Shown: positions 54,249 through 63,009 of the stretch, piece by piece
Layout of the letters: each line of letters opens with the position of its first letter
Position numbering within the stretch: position 1 is the stretch's first letter
Source of the DNA: Lachnospiraceae bacterium
GTDB taxonomy: Bacteria > Bacillota > Clostridia > Lachnospirales > Lachnospiraceae
Direction of reading: 5' to 3'
Assembly (NCBI GenBank): GCA_017626095.1
Contig: JAGAJL010000009.1
Coordinates: 1 to 64,000 of the forward strand
DNA length: 64,000 bases
Notes under the pieces: model-generated
What the model was told of the DNA's origin: nothing
Database searches by the model: none
Seen by the model: only the letters and a program-made list of their open reading frames with translations
Translations under genes and position numbers: made by a program

Positions 54249-55538
54249 ATGATGCAGGATTGGGAAAAGGATATCAGGGAAGCAAAAGAAAGTTATTGGG
54301 AAAATCCGGATAGAAAATCTTTTGATGAGGTAGAAGGAAAACAGCGGCTCGGCAAGCAGGAAATCAGAGAGGCATCTGAGCGGTTAGAACGGTTTGCACC
54401 GCTTATCATGAGATTGTTCCCGGAAACAAGTGAGAATAATGGGCTGATAGAATCCCCTCTTTTGTGTATCAATGAAACCAAAGAGGCTTTAGGCGAAAAC
54501 ATGCCGAAGGGAGATTTGTATCTAAAATGTGACAGTCATCTTGCCATTGCAGGAAGTGTCAAGGCAAGAGGCGGTATCTATGAGGTATTGAAGCATACGG
54601 AAGATCTGGCTTTAGATGCAGGAATTATAACGATTTCGGATGATTACGGAAAACTGGCAGACTATCGGGATTTCTTTTCCGGATACAAGATACAGGTTGG
54701 TTCAACCGGAAATCTGAGAATGAGTATCGGTATTATGAGTGCAGCACTTGGCTATCATGCAATTGTACATATGTCCAAGGATGCCAAAGAGTGGAAAAAG
54801 GAACTTTTGCGTTCAAACGGCGTAGAAGTAATAGAATATGAAACAGATTATTGTAAAGCCGTACAGGAAGGCAGAAAAGCATCGGATGCAGACAACAGAA
54901 GCTATTTTGTAGATGACGAACATTCGGAGAATCTGTTTCTTGGATATGCAGTGGCCGGGGAGCGTTTACAGCGACAATTAAAAGAAACGCAAATTGCGGT
55001 AGATGAGAATCATCCGTTATTTGTCTATATTCCTTGTGGAGTAGGCGGTGCTCCCGGTGGCATTACTTTTGGATTAAAACAGATCTGGGGCGATAATGTG
55101 CATTGTTTCTTTGTGGAACCGACACAGGCACCGTGCATGTATATTGCATTGGCTTCCAAAAAAGGCGACCGGATATCGGTAGAAGATTTCGGACTGTCCG
55201 GCCGGACGCAGGCAGATGGTCTGGCAGTACAGCGGGCTTCTTCTTTGGTAACAGAGATGATGAAACTTCTTGTCAGTGGTATATTTACGGTAGAGGATGC
55301 CGAACTATTCGATTATATGAGGATATTGTACCGTCATGATAAAATAGTGATTGAGCCTTCTTCCTGTGCGGCATTTGCCGGCTATAAGGGAATGCCTCAG
55401 AAACCTCTGGCAGCGGAATACCTGAAACGATACACTGCGAATGGACAACAGCCTACGCATATTATCTGGGCTACAGGCGGAAGTATGATGCCAAAAAGTG
55501 TTGTGCAGGAGTATTTGAATACACATATTGAAAAATAG
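54249..55538 (+). CDS. dsdA: D-serine ammonia-lyase
   Basis: PLP enzyme that converts D-serine to pyruvate and ammonia, removing a toxic or nutrient amino acid. The 429-residue protein matches DsdA. The cofactor Lys lies in AIAGSVKARGG near residue 106. Other marks are VGSTGNLRMSIGIMSAALG near 158, the glycine loop PCGVGGAPGGITFG near 268 and FGLSGRTQADGLAV near 315. GAGGAG precedes ATG 54249 (ATG 54252 is equally possible). The next gene is a Thr/Ser exporter, so the pair suggests handling of serine in both forms. Confidence 0.93.
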   Translation: MMQDWEKDIREAKESYWENPDRKSFDEVEGKQRLGKQEIREASERLERFAPLIMRLFPETSENNGLIESPLLCINETKEALGENMPKGDLYLKCDSHLAIAGSVKARGGIYEVLKHTEDLALDAGIITISDDYGKLADYRDFFSGYKIQVGSTGNLRMSIGIMSAALGYHAIVHMSKDAKEWKKELLRSNGVEVIEYETDYCKAVQEGRKASDADNRSYFVDDEHSENLFLGYAVAGERLQRQLKETQIAVDENHPLFVYIPCGVGGAPGGITFGLKQIWGDNVHCFFVEPTQAPCMYIALASKKGDRISVEDFGLSGRTQADGLAVQRASSLVTEMMKLLVSGIFTVEDAELFDYMRILYRHDKIVIEPSSCAAFAGYKGMPQKPLAAEYLKRYTANGQQPTHIIWATGGSMMPKSVVQEYLNTHIEK

Positions 55539-55630
55539 AATTTGTTAGAGCTTTTTTCAATGTCATATGGTAGAATAGAAAATGGTTCGATTGGGGCAAA
55601 TTTCGAGTGTTTTAGAATTGTGAGAGCACA

Positions 55631-55690
55631 AAGTTTGTAGCAATCTGTTGGTATCATGGAGACAAAATACCTTTTGCCCTAACATCATAT
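55631..55690 (-). repeat. short dispersed repeat, copy R3
   Basis: On the minus strand it reads GGGCAAAAGGTATTTTG, then CTCCATGATACCAACAGATT and GCTACAAACTTT. It aligns best with R4 and over the core with R1 and R2. It lies in the gap between dsdA and the exporter gene. Confidence 0.5.
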
Positions 55691-55730
55691 TATTATTGAT
55701 AAATCGGACAACAAATACGGAATTAATCAT

Positions 55731-56987
55731 ATGACAATGGAAAGCAGTATGGAAAAACAGAGTACAGAAACAGGACAATTATTATCGGCTGCCCTTGATT
55801 TAGGGGAGCAGATGTTGATATGCGGTGGCGAAGTGAATCGTGTGGAAGATACGATCTGCCGCTTATGTAAGGCATATGGGGCAAAAAAAGTGGATGTTTT
55901 TTCCATTACCACTTGTATCATTGCCACGGCAGATTTTGGTGAACAGGGCGTGGTTACGCAGACCAGACGAATTTTGACATCGAAATTCGATATGACAGTT
56001 TTGTCTGAACTGAATGATTTATCGAGACGTGCCTGCGCATTTAAAATGTCGCCGGCCAGACTTCGTGACGAACTTCAGAAAGCAAAAGAAGTGCCGCATT
56101 ATCCGTTTTGGGGAATCATTGGCTGTTTTGCGTTGATTTCAGCTGCGTTTTCTGTTTTTTTTGGTGGAAGCATGCTGGATGGTATCATATCGGCTATGAT
56201 CGGTGTTGTATTATGTATTGTCCAAGCTGCACTAAACCGGGTACAGGTCAATAAATATCTGGCTGTTGTTTTATGCAGTCTTTTGGGTGGACTTTTATCA
56301 AATCTGATTTTTGCCGCTAATTTTCCGGTTCATCCGGCTATGATCAATATTGGAAATATTATGCTTTTGATACCCGGAATTGGACTGACCAGTGCCATCC
56401 GGGATGTTTTTAGTGGAGATACCATGTCGGGGCTGCTCAGGTCCAGTGAGGCTATTGTTTTAAGCATCGCTATTGCATGGGGGTTTGCTGCAACTGCATC
56501 ACCGGAGGTAGAAGTATCACCGACCATCCTGTGGGTGGAGATTTTAACGGCCGGACTGGGAGCTTTAGGTTATAGTCTTTGGTTTAATGTCAGAGGAAAG
56601 AGGTTAACCTTTTGTGCCCTGGTTGGCATGATGGGATGGAGTATTGTGATTGCCACTGAAACTATAGGATTGGCGGATTTTTGGGGCTATTATTTTGGTG
56701 CAATAGCAGTTACTATCTTTGCACAGATTCTGGCAAGGACTTTGAAATGTCCGGTAACAGTCTTTGTTGTTACGGCAGCGATACCTTTAATCCCCGGTGG
56801 TAGCCTGTATGCAACGATGCGCTATGCCATTGCAAAAGATTGGGAAAATTTTACAGCTTACGGATTGCGGACACTGGGATATGCAATTTTGATTTCTGCC
56901 GGTATATTGACGGTTATGACGGTTGTGCATATTATTGAAATTCTCGTAAATCGCAAGAATGTGAGAAGGCAGGACAGCAATGGCTAA
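55731..56987 (+). CDS. threonine/serine exporter family protein (ThrE-like, fused)
   Basis: A 418-residue membrane protein that joins the two halves found as separate genes in many bacteria. The N-terminal DUF1212-like domain has EVNRVEDTICRLCKAYGA near 34 and a soluble region followed by helices. The C-terminal part is DUF3815-like (PVTVFVVTAAIPLIPGGSLY near 343). About ten hydrophobic segments. Exports threonine or serine in characterised members. The ribosome binding site is weak; ATG 55737 is an alternative start. Confidence 0.88.
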   Translation: MTMESSMEKQSTETGQLLSAALDLGEQMLICGGEVNRVEDTICRLCKAYGAKKVDVFSITTCIIATADFGEQGVVTQTRRILTSKFDMTVLSELNDLSRRACAFKMSPARLRDELQKAKEVPHYPFWGIIGCFALISAAFSVFFGGSMLDGIISAMIGVVLCIVQAALNRVQVNKYLAVVLCSLLGGLLSNLIFAANFPVHPAMINIGNIMLLIPGIGLTSAIRDVFSGDTMSGLLRSSEAIVLSIAIAWGFAATASPEVEVSPTILWVEILTAGLGALGYSLWFNVRGKRLTFCALVGMMGWSIVIATETIGLADFWGYYFGAIAVTIFAQILARTLKCPVTVFVVTAAIPLIPGGSLYATMRYAIAKDWENFTAYGLRTLGYAILISAGILTVMTVVHIIEILVNRKNVRRQDSNG

Positions 56988-57061
56988 CATTGAAGCAATT
57001 GCTTTTAAAAAACTGATTTATTATAATGTGACAGGATAAATAAGAAAAACAGGAATCAAAT

Positions 57062-58624
57062 ATGGAAGAGTTTGTTTTACCAAAGGATTTTGAAGAAAAG
57101 ATGAAACGCCTGCTCAAAGACGAGTGGGAATCGTTTATAGATTGTTATGAAAATCAAAGATATCAGGCATTGCGTATAAATTCTCTAAAACTGCATTCCA
57201 ATGATGTGAAAGAGAAAGAAACGTTTCACCATTTCGTACTGGGGATGTTGGGAATGGATGAAATGATTCATGTTCCCTGGACGGAGAATGGATATTATTA
57301 TGATGCTAATCTGCGTCCGGGAAAGCATGCTTTTCATGAAATGGGGTTATATTATATTCAGGAACCGAGTGCGATGTCGGCAGCCGGTCTTTTGAATGTC
57401 AAACCGGGAGAAATCGTTTTGGATTTATGTGCCGCGCCCGGCGGAAAATCAACACAGATTGCAGCTTCTTTACAGGGAAAAGGGTTGCTTGTGGCTAATG
57501 AGATTCATCCGGCCCGATGCAAAATTCTTTCGCAGAATATAGAGCGGATGGGAATCGGAAATGCGCTGGTAACCAACGAAGAGCCGGGGGCTTTGGCGGC
57601 ACATTTTCCGGTCTTTTTTGATAAAATTTTAGTGGATGCACCCTGCAGTGGCGAGGGAATGTTTCGGAAAAATCCGGATGCCATGTCAGAGTGGAGTTTG
57701 GATTCTGTTAAGATGTGTGCTGAAAGACAGGCCGATATTCTGAAAAAAGCCGCTGTGATGCTAAAACCGGGAGGATATCTGGTTTATTCAACATGTACTT
57801 TTTCACCGGAAGAAGATGAGATGTCGATTGCTCATTTTTTAAAAATACATCCCGATTTTGAAATTGAAAGAGTGGCTTCACCTTTCTTTGATTCGGCCAG
57901 ACCGGATTGGGCAAATGAAGACGGGAATGGTTTTGGACTGGAATACACGTATCGTTTGTGGCCTCATAAACTGCATGGCGAAGGTCATTATGTCGCTGTA
58001 TTAAAGAAAAAAGAGACCTGCCAGAATTTGGGGGATGATACGATTGTCTGTTGTGAAAATGGAAAAGCAGAGCAGGTGATTACACAGTCCAAAAAGAAAA
58101 ATAAAAGAAAACAGACGTCAAAAAAAGGAACCGGTGACAATTTGACCAAAGATCAAAAACAATCCTTGGAAACGGTATACCGGGAAACTCTGGAAACGGA
58201 AGTGATAGAAAGATTTTCCGATGTACAATATATCCTGTATGGAGATAATTTGTATGCGCTTCCGCAGGGGATTTCTTCTATTACCGGAATAAAAGTAGAA
58301 CGTCCCGGGCTTCAGATTGGAACTTTCAAAAAGGATCGTTTCGAGCCGGCACATGCACTGGCTATGGCTTTAAAAAAGGAAGATGTAAAGCTTTATGTGA
58401 ATTTGCCGCTTGATGATAGCAGAGTAAACGGCTATTTTAGAGGAGAGAGCTTTTTTATACAGGAAGGAGAATTGTTTGCATCTGCGAACGAAACGGTAGA
58501 TGATATTTTTGAAAAAAAGGGATTTTGTATGGTCTGCGTGGAGGGTTTTCCGGCAGGATGGGGAAAATTGTCAAACGGACAACTAAAAAATCATTATCCG
58601 AAAGGATTGCGAAAGGAATTGTAG
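57062..58624 (+). CDS. RsmF/NSUN-type rRNA (cytosine-C5) methyltransferase
   Basis: A 520-residue SAM-dependent m5C RNA methyltransferase. DLCAAPGGKSTQIAASL (SAM motif I) lies near 124, the catalytic region VDAPCSGEGMFRKNP near 190 and the second Cys in YSTCTFSPEEDE near 242. The C-terminal 120 residues form an RsmF-like RNA-binding extension ending in LSNGQLKNHYPKGLRKEL. A basic Lys-rich linker lies at about 340-360. AGGA lies upstream of ATG 57062. Likely target is 16S rRNA, but the position is not certain. Confidence 0.9.
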   Translation: MEEFVLPKDFEEKMKRLLKDEWESFIDCYENQRYQALRINSLKLHSNDVKEKETFHHFVLGMLGMDEMIHVPWTENGYYYDANLRPGKHAFHEMGLYYIQEPSAMSAAGLLNVKPGEIVLDLCAAPGGKSTQIAASLQGKGLLVANEIHPARCKILSQNIERMGIGNALVTNEEPGALAAHFPVFFDKILVDAPCSGEGMFRKNPDAMSEWSLDSVKMCAERQADILKKAAVMLKPGGYLVYSTCTFSPEEDEMSIAHFLKIHPDFEIERVASPFFDSARPDWANEDGNGFGLEYTYRLWPHKLHGEGHYVAVLKKKETCQNLGDDTIVCCENGKAEQVITQSKKKNKRKQTSKKGTGDNLTKDQKQSLETVYRETLETEVIERFSDVQYILYGDNLYALPQGISSITGIKVERPGLQIGTFKKDRFEPAHALAMALKKEDVKLYVNLPLDDSRVNGYFRGESFFIQEGELFASANETVDDIFEKKGFCMVCVEGFPAGWGKLSNGQLKNHYPKGLRKEL

Positions 58625-58726
58625 AAATTCTCAAAGCGGCAAAATAGAGATGAATATGGATTTGGAAATAAACAGAGAAAGCATCAGATTATGAAATAGG
58701 AAATAAGTCAGAATATAAAGCGGGAA

Positions 58727-59872
58727 ATGGAAGAAAAAATGAAACAGGAAATAAAACAGGGAACGGATCAGGAAAAGGCTTCTATCAAAGGAAATACAGA
58801 TAAAAAGAAAGCACTAATTGCCATGAGTGGAGGAATTGATTCCTCAGTGGCTGTTTATTTGATGAAAAATGCGGGATATGACTGTATGGGAATCACGATG
58901 AAACTGTATGATAATCAGGATGTTCGGGATGATGCGACAAAGACCTGTTGCTCGATTTCTGATGTGGCTGATGCAAGGGCGGTTGCGCAGTCGTTTGATA
59001 TTCCTTATTATGTTCTGAATTTCAGTGAGGATTTTGATAAAGAAGTCATTCAACGCTTTGTCGATACTTATATGGCAGGCGGAACACCAAATCCCTGCAT
59101 TGAATGTAATCGCTATATGAAATTTGCAAAGCTCATGCACCGTATGTATGAGTTAGGCTATGATTACGTCGTGACCGGCCATTATGCAAGGGTTGAAAAA
59201 GATGAAACGACCGGTCGTTTTCTCTTAAAAAAAGGACTGGATGAATCCAAAGATCAGAGCTATGTGCTATACAATCTGACTCAGGAGCAGCTTGCCCACA
59301 TAATCTTCCCTTTGGGGAATTATCATAAGACCGAGATACGACAGATGGCGCAGGATATGCATTTGGTAAATGCGAATAAGCCGGACAGTCAGGATATCTG
59401 TTTTGTGCCGGATGGTGATTATGCGTCTTTTATCGAAAGGTATTGTGAAAAGGAATTTCCACATGGTGAATTTGTAAACAAAGAAGGAGAAGTATTAGGC
59501 GAGCATAAGGGCTTAATTCGATATACAACCGGACAGAGAAAAGGTCTGGGTCTTTCTTTAAAAGAACCTATGTATGTGCTAAAAAAAGAGATGGAAAAGA
59601 ATCGGGTCATTCTGGGAAGAAATGAAGATTTGTTTACAACAACGCTGGAAGCCAATGATTTAAACTGGATTTCGATTGAAAAACTGACTGAGCCGATGCA
59701 ATGCAAAGCAAAGACGAGATATAAACAAAAAGAAGCGGATGCTTTGTTGGAACCTTTGGAAGATGGAAAAGTCCGCCTGACCTTTTATGAACCACAAAGG
59801 GCCATAACAGCAGGTCAGGCAGTGGTATTTTATGACAAAGATGTTGTAATCGGCGGTGGGAAAATACTGTAA
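58727..59872 (+). CDS. mnmA: tRNA-specific 2-thiouridylase
   Basis: Adds sulfur to U34 of Lys, Glu and Gln tRNAs. The 381-residue protein has the PP-loop ALIAMSGGIDSSVAVYLMK near residue 28-46, the first catalytic Cys in GGTPNPCIECNRYMKF near 124, YVVTGHYAR near 147 and the second Cys in SQDICFVPDGDY near 223. A leader of about 27 Lys/Gln-rich residues precedes the fold and is longer than usual, so ATG 58739, which has GGAAG upstream, is a possible start. tRNA-Gln and tRNA-Lys genes at the window start would be substrates. Confidence 0.94.
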   Translation: MEEKMKQEIKQGTDQEKASIKGNTDKKKALIAMSGGIDSSVAVYLMKNAGYDCMGITMKLYDNQDVRDDATKTCCSISDVADARAVAQSFDIPYYVLNFSEDFDKEVIQRFVDTYMAGGTPNPCIECNRYMKFAKLMHRMYELGYDYVVTGHYARVEKDETTGRFLLKKGLDESKDQSYVLYNLTQEQLAHIIFPLGNYHKTEIRQMAQDMHLVNANKPDSQDICFVPDGDYASFIERYCEKEFPHGEFVNKEGEVLGEHKGLIRYTTGQRKGLGLSLKEPMYVLKKEMEKNRVILGRNEDLFTTTLEANDLNWISIEKLTEPMQCKAKTRYKQKEADALLEPLEDGKVRLTFYEPQRAITAGQAVVFYDKDVVIGGGKIL

Positions 59873-59977
59873 AGCGGCGGAAATAACGACTGGCGGAATT
59901 AGGGAAAAAGCAGGTAGAAACGGCAGTTGCTAAAAGCAGGCAGGAATGAAACTGCTAAATTCAAAAGGAGATAGCGA

Positions 59978-60544
59978 ATGTCAGAAATACTGGATATTGT
60001 TGATGAATGCGGGAATCCGACCGGACAGACGGTTGAACGAGAAAAAGCGCATACACAGGGAATTATGCACCGGACATCCCATGTCTGGATTGTACGGAAA
60101 AAAGAAGAAAAAATTCAGGTTCTTCTTCAAAAAAGAAGCATAAATAAGGAGTCCTTTCCGGGATGTTTTGATATTTCAAGTGCAGGTCATATTCCGGCAG
60201 GATGTGGATATGTGGAATCGGCTCTGCGTGAACTAAACGAAGAGCTTGGTGTTTATGCATCTGAAGAAGACTTGATTTTTTGTGGAGATCGTCTGGTTTT
60301 ATGGGATGATGAGTTTAACGGAAAGGTATTTTGTGACCGGCAATATTCACGAGTATTTGCTTTATGGCTTTCTCAGGATGAGAAAGATTTTATCCTTCAG
60401 CCCGAGGAAGTGGATGCCGTTTTATGGATGGATTTGGAACAATGCATAGAGGCGGTAAAGCACAATACAATTCCGCATTGTATGGTTTTGGAAGAACTGA
60501 AAATGGTATATGCTGCGGTAAAAGATGAAGTGGATGCTGAATAG
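59978..60544 (+). CDS. NUDIX hydrolase, isopentenyl-isomerase-like subgroup, altered box
   Basis: A 188-residue NUDIX-fold protein. MSEILDIVDECGNPTGQTV and HRTSHVWIV at the start are typical of the YfcD/IDI-like subgroup. The NUDIX box spans about residues 70-92 (GHIPAGC...SALRELNEELGV). The Glu expected seven positions in (GHxxAGE) is Cys here, while the REL-x-EELG half with the metal-binding Glu residues is intact. Activity is therefore likely but uncertain. AAAGGAG lies 7 nt before ATG 59978. Substrate unknown. Confidence 0.88.
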   Translation: MSEILDIVDECGNPTGQTVEREKAHTQGIMHRTSHVWIVRKKEEKIQVLLQKRSINKESFPGCFDISSAGHIPAGCGYVESALRELNEELGVYASEEDLIFCGDRLVLWDDEFNGKVFCDRQYSRVFALWLSQDEKDFILQPEEVDAVLWMDLEQCIEAVKHNTIPHCMVLEELKMVYAAVKDEVDAE

Positions 60545-60794
60545 GATAAAAGCAGGAACTGATGTGGTATATGGTGTAAAAATGCGGAAGTGAATGAAAA
60601 AATAAATAATGAAGCGAATTGATATTGCAATTCGATATAAAGAAAAACTATAGCCAGTTAAAAAACATATATAATTGCCTTTAACAATAAAATAGTGTAG
60701 ATTGAAGAGAACATTGAAGCAGAAAAGCCATTGGCTTGGTAATGGGTAGCTTGCTTCAAAGGAGTGATAGAAAAAAGTTAAAGGCGGAAAAAGT

Positions 60795-61427
60795 ATGAAA
60801 CAGTTGTTGTGCTATGGTGATTCAAATACATGGGGGTTAATCCCCGGAACAAAGGAACGCTATCCGTGGGGAATCAGATGGACCAGCATCCTGCAGGAAA
60901 AATTAGGCAGCTCAGATGTACATGTCATTGAAGAAGGATTGTGTGGAAGAACAACCGTATTCGAGGATTTTTACAGAAAAGGCAGGAAAGGTCTTGCAAC
61001 CCTTCCGTTCATTTTAGAATCCCAGTATCCGGTTGATGCTGCCATTCTCATGCTTGGAACCAACGATTGTAAAGCTTATTATCACAATTCGCCCTATATC
61101 ATTGCAAAAGGAGTGTCGCAGTGTGTGGATGAATTGTTACGTTACATAGAGCCGGAAAAAATCTTGATTATTTCCCCGATACATCTGGGAAAGGATGTGT
61201 GGGAAGAACAGTTTGATCCCGAATTTAGTCAGAAATCGGTGGATATTTCTATCGGATTAAAAGAGGAATACCAAAAGATTGCAAAACAAAAGCAGGTTCA
61301 CTTTCTGGCAGCATCTGATTTTGTAAATCCAAGTGATGATGACAGAGAACACATGGATGAGAAAGGACATGCGGTTTTGGCAGAGCAAATACTAAGGGTT
61401 TTGCAAGAAAAACATGTGCTTGAATAA
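60795..61427 (+). CDS. SGNH/GDSL-type esterase
   Basis: A 210-residue cytoplasmic hydrolase with no signal peptide. It has block I CYGDSNTWGLIPGT (nucleophile Ser near 10), block II-like EEGLCGRTT, block III MLGTNDCK near 87 and block V near 182-191 (DREHMDEKGH, catalytic Asp and His). These match arylesterase or acyl-CoA-thioesterase-like SGNH proteins. The preceding 250 nt have no gene. ATG 60795 is preceded by AAGGCGG. Natural substrate unknown. Confidence 0.88.
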   Translation: MKQLLCYGDSNTWGLIPGTKERYPWGIRWTSILQEKLGSSDVHVIEEGLCGRTTVFEDFYRKGRKGLATLPFILESQYPVDAAILMLGTNDCKAYYHNSPYIIAKGVSQCVDELLRYIEPEKILIISPIHLGKDVWEEQFDPEFSQKSVDISIGLKEEYQKIAKQKQVHFLAASDFVNPSDDDREHMDEKGHAVLAEQILRVLQEKHVLE

Positions 61428-61558
61428 TCACTCATTGTATTTTAAAATGTGATTGATGCAAGGGTCGAAAGTGCAAAAGCCGATCATGCTTGCAAAGTGC
61501 AACGGAGCAATTCGTATGCATCAAAGAAATGCAAGGATTGAAAAAGGAGGAAAATGTG

Positions 61559-61816
61559 ATGATTTATCAATATAAACCGGTTGGAGTTTGTTCACAGAAT
61601 ATTACGGTAGAATTAGAGCAGGATACCATTAAATCCGTGCAGTTTGTCGGCGGATGTAACGGAAATACGCAGGGAGTAGGTGCTTTGGTTGCCGGTATGA
61701 AGGTAGACGAGGCTATTAAAAGACTGCGTGGAATAAAATGCGGATTTCGTCCTACATCTTGCCCTGATCAGCTTTCTATTGCTTTAGAACAGGCTTTAAA
61801 GGCATCTGAATCTTAA
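61559..61816 (+). CDS. TSCPD-domain protein (TIGR03905 type)
   Basis: An 85-residue protein. FVGGCNGNTQGVGALVAGM and IKCGFRPTSCPDQL contain the conserved Cys residues and the TSCPD motif. This domain also occurs at the C-terminus of vitamin-B12-dependent ribonucleotide reductases, where it is thought to bind zinc; the stand-alone form has no known role. AAAGGAGG lies 8 nt before ATG 61559, so the upstream part of the frame (from 61490) is not used. Confidence 0.9.
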   Translation: MIYQYKPVGVCSQNITVELEQDTIKSVQFVGGCNGNTQGVGALVAGMKVDEAIKRLRGIKCGFRPTSCPDQLSIALEQALKASES

Positions 61817-61856
61817 TTACTCAAATTGGCAGAGTATCATAATTCTTGAGATTTTG

Positions 61857-61895
61857 GGCATTTGTTATAGAATATAACTATAACAAATGCCTGTT
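61857..61895 (+). terminator. terminator after the TSCPD gene
   Basis: GGCATTTGTTATAG / CTATAACAAATGCC, a perfect 14-bp stem, followed only by TGTTTGG. Confidence 0.7.
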
Positions 61896-61970
61896 TGGTA
61901 TCATGATATATACTTACTAAAGAACATAAATGAAAATGGCGAGATCATCAGATAAGGAGATAAGAACGGT

Positions 61971-62882
61971 ATGACGATTACACAATTAAAATATGTGATT
62001 ACGGTAGCAGAATCCAATTCCATGAACGAAGCGGCCGGAAAGCTGTTTATTTCACAGCCAAGTTTATCGGCAGCCATTAAAGAACTGGAGAATGAGATTG
62101 GGATTGAGCTGTTTCGCAGAACAAATCGTGGGATTACTGTGACTCCGGAAGGAAAAGAGTTTATTGGTTATGCGAAACAGACTGTGCAGCAGTATGAACT
62201 GATGGAAGCGAAATACGTCAGCAAAAAAGAATTGAAAAAGAAGTTCAGTGTATCCACCCAGCATTATGCTTTTGCGGTCAATGCTTTTTCAGAGATGGTA
62301 AAGCAGTTTGGCATGGATGAATATGAATTTGCAATATACGAAACAAGAACCAATGATGTCATTGAAGATGTCAAGAATTTTAAGAGTGAATTCGGAATTT
62401 TGTATCTGAACGATTTTAACAGAAATGTACTATCCAAGATTTTTTCGGAGAACAATCTGGAGTTTCATCCGCTGTTAAACTGTGGTATCTATGCCTATAT
62501 GTGGAAAAAACATCCGCTTGCGAAAGAAAAACTGGTTAGCTTAGAACAACTCAATGACTATCCCTGCCTTGCTTTTGACCAGGGCAGTAATAATTCCTTT
62601 TATTTTGCGGAGGAAGTTTTATCGACTTATGAATATAAACAGTTAATTCGTGCGAATGACAGAGCAACTCTTTTAAATCTGATGGTTGGATTAAAGGGAT
62701 ATACTCTTTGTTCAGGGATTCTTTGTGAGGATTTAAACGGTTCGGAATATTGTGCCGTGAAACTGGATTCGGATGAAGTTATGACAGTGGGTTATCTCAT
62801 TCGTAAGGGAATGAATATCAGTCCGTTGGGACAGAAGTATCTGGAAGAAATCTTAAAGTTTAAGGATAAAGCCTTGATATAG
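61971..62882 (+). CDS. LysR family transcriptional regulator
   Basis: A 303-residue protein with an N-terminal winged helix-turn-helix (residues 1-60: MTITQLKYVITVAESNSMNE, then FISQPSLSAAIKELENEIG and LFRRTNRG). A type-2 periplasmic-binding-like effector domain follows (about 90-300). AAGGAGAT precedes ATG 61971. LysR proteins often control a divergent neighbour, but the gene upstream here points the same way, so its target cannot be told. No T-N11-A operator was identified with confidence. Confidence 0.92.
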   Translation: MTITQLKYVITVAESNSMNEAAGKLFISQPSLSAAIKELENEIGIELFRRTNRGITVTPEGKEFIGYAKQTVQQYELMEAKYVSKKELKKKFSVSTQHYAFAVNAFSEMVKQFGMDEYEFAIYETRTNDVIEDVKNFKSEFGILYLNDFNRNVLSKIFSENNLEFHPLLNCGIYAYMWKKHPLAKEKLVSLEQLNDYPCLAFDQGSNNSFYFAEEVLSTYEYKQLIRANDRATLLNLMVGLKGYTLCSGILCEDLNGSEYCAVKLDSDEVMTVGYLIRKGMNISPLGQKYLEEILKFKDKALI

Positions 62883-62926
62883 TTATGCTATGATAGCAAT
62901 GGATTGCTTAATGATTATATGATTTT

Positions 62927-62957
62927 GTCATTTGCGAAAACGAATTTTGCAAATGAC
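62927..62957 (+). terminator. hairpin after the LysR gene
   Basis: GTCATTTGC (62927-62935) pairs with GCAAATGAC (62949-62957); no T run follows. It may end the LysR transcript weakly. Confidence 0.45.
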
Positions 62958-63009
62958 GCTTTCGACACTTATAGCATATATTTGTGATCGAATAAAAGGA
63001 TTTACGCTT

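Noticed and set aside
61896-61915. GGTATCATG after the TSCPD terminator as a fifth copy of the dispersed repeat
   Set aside because: Only the 9-11 nt string is shared; the ATTGC half of the core is absent.
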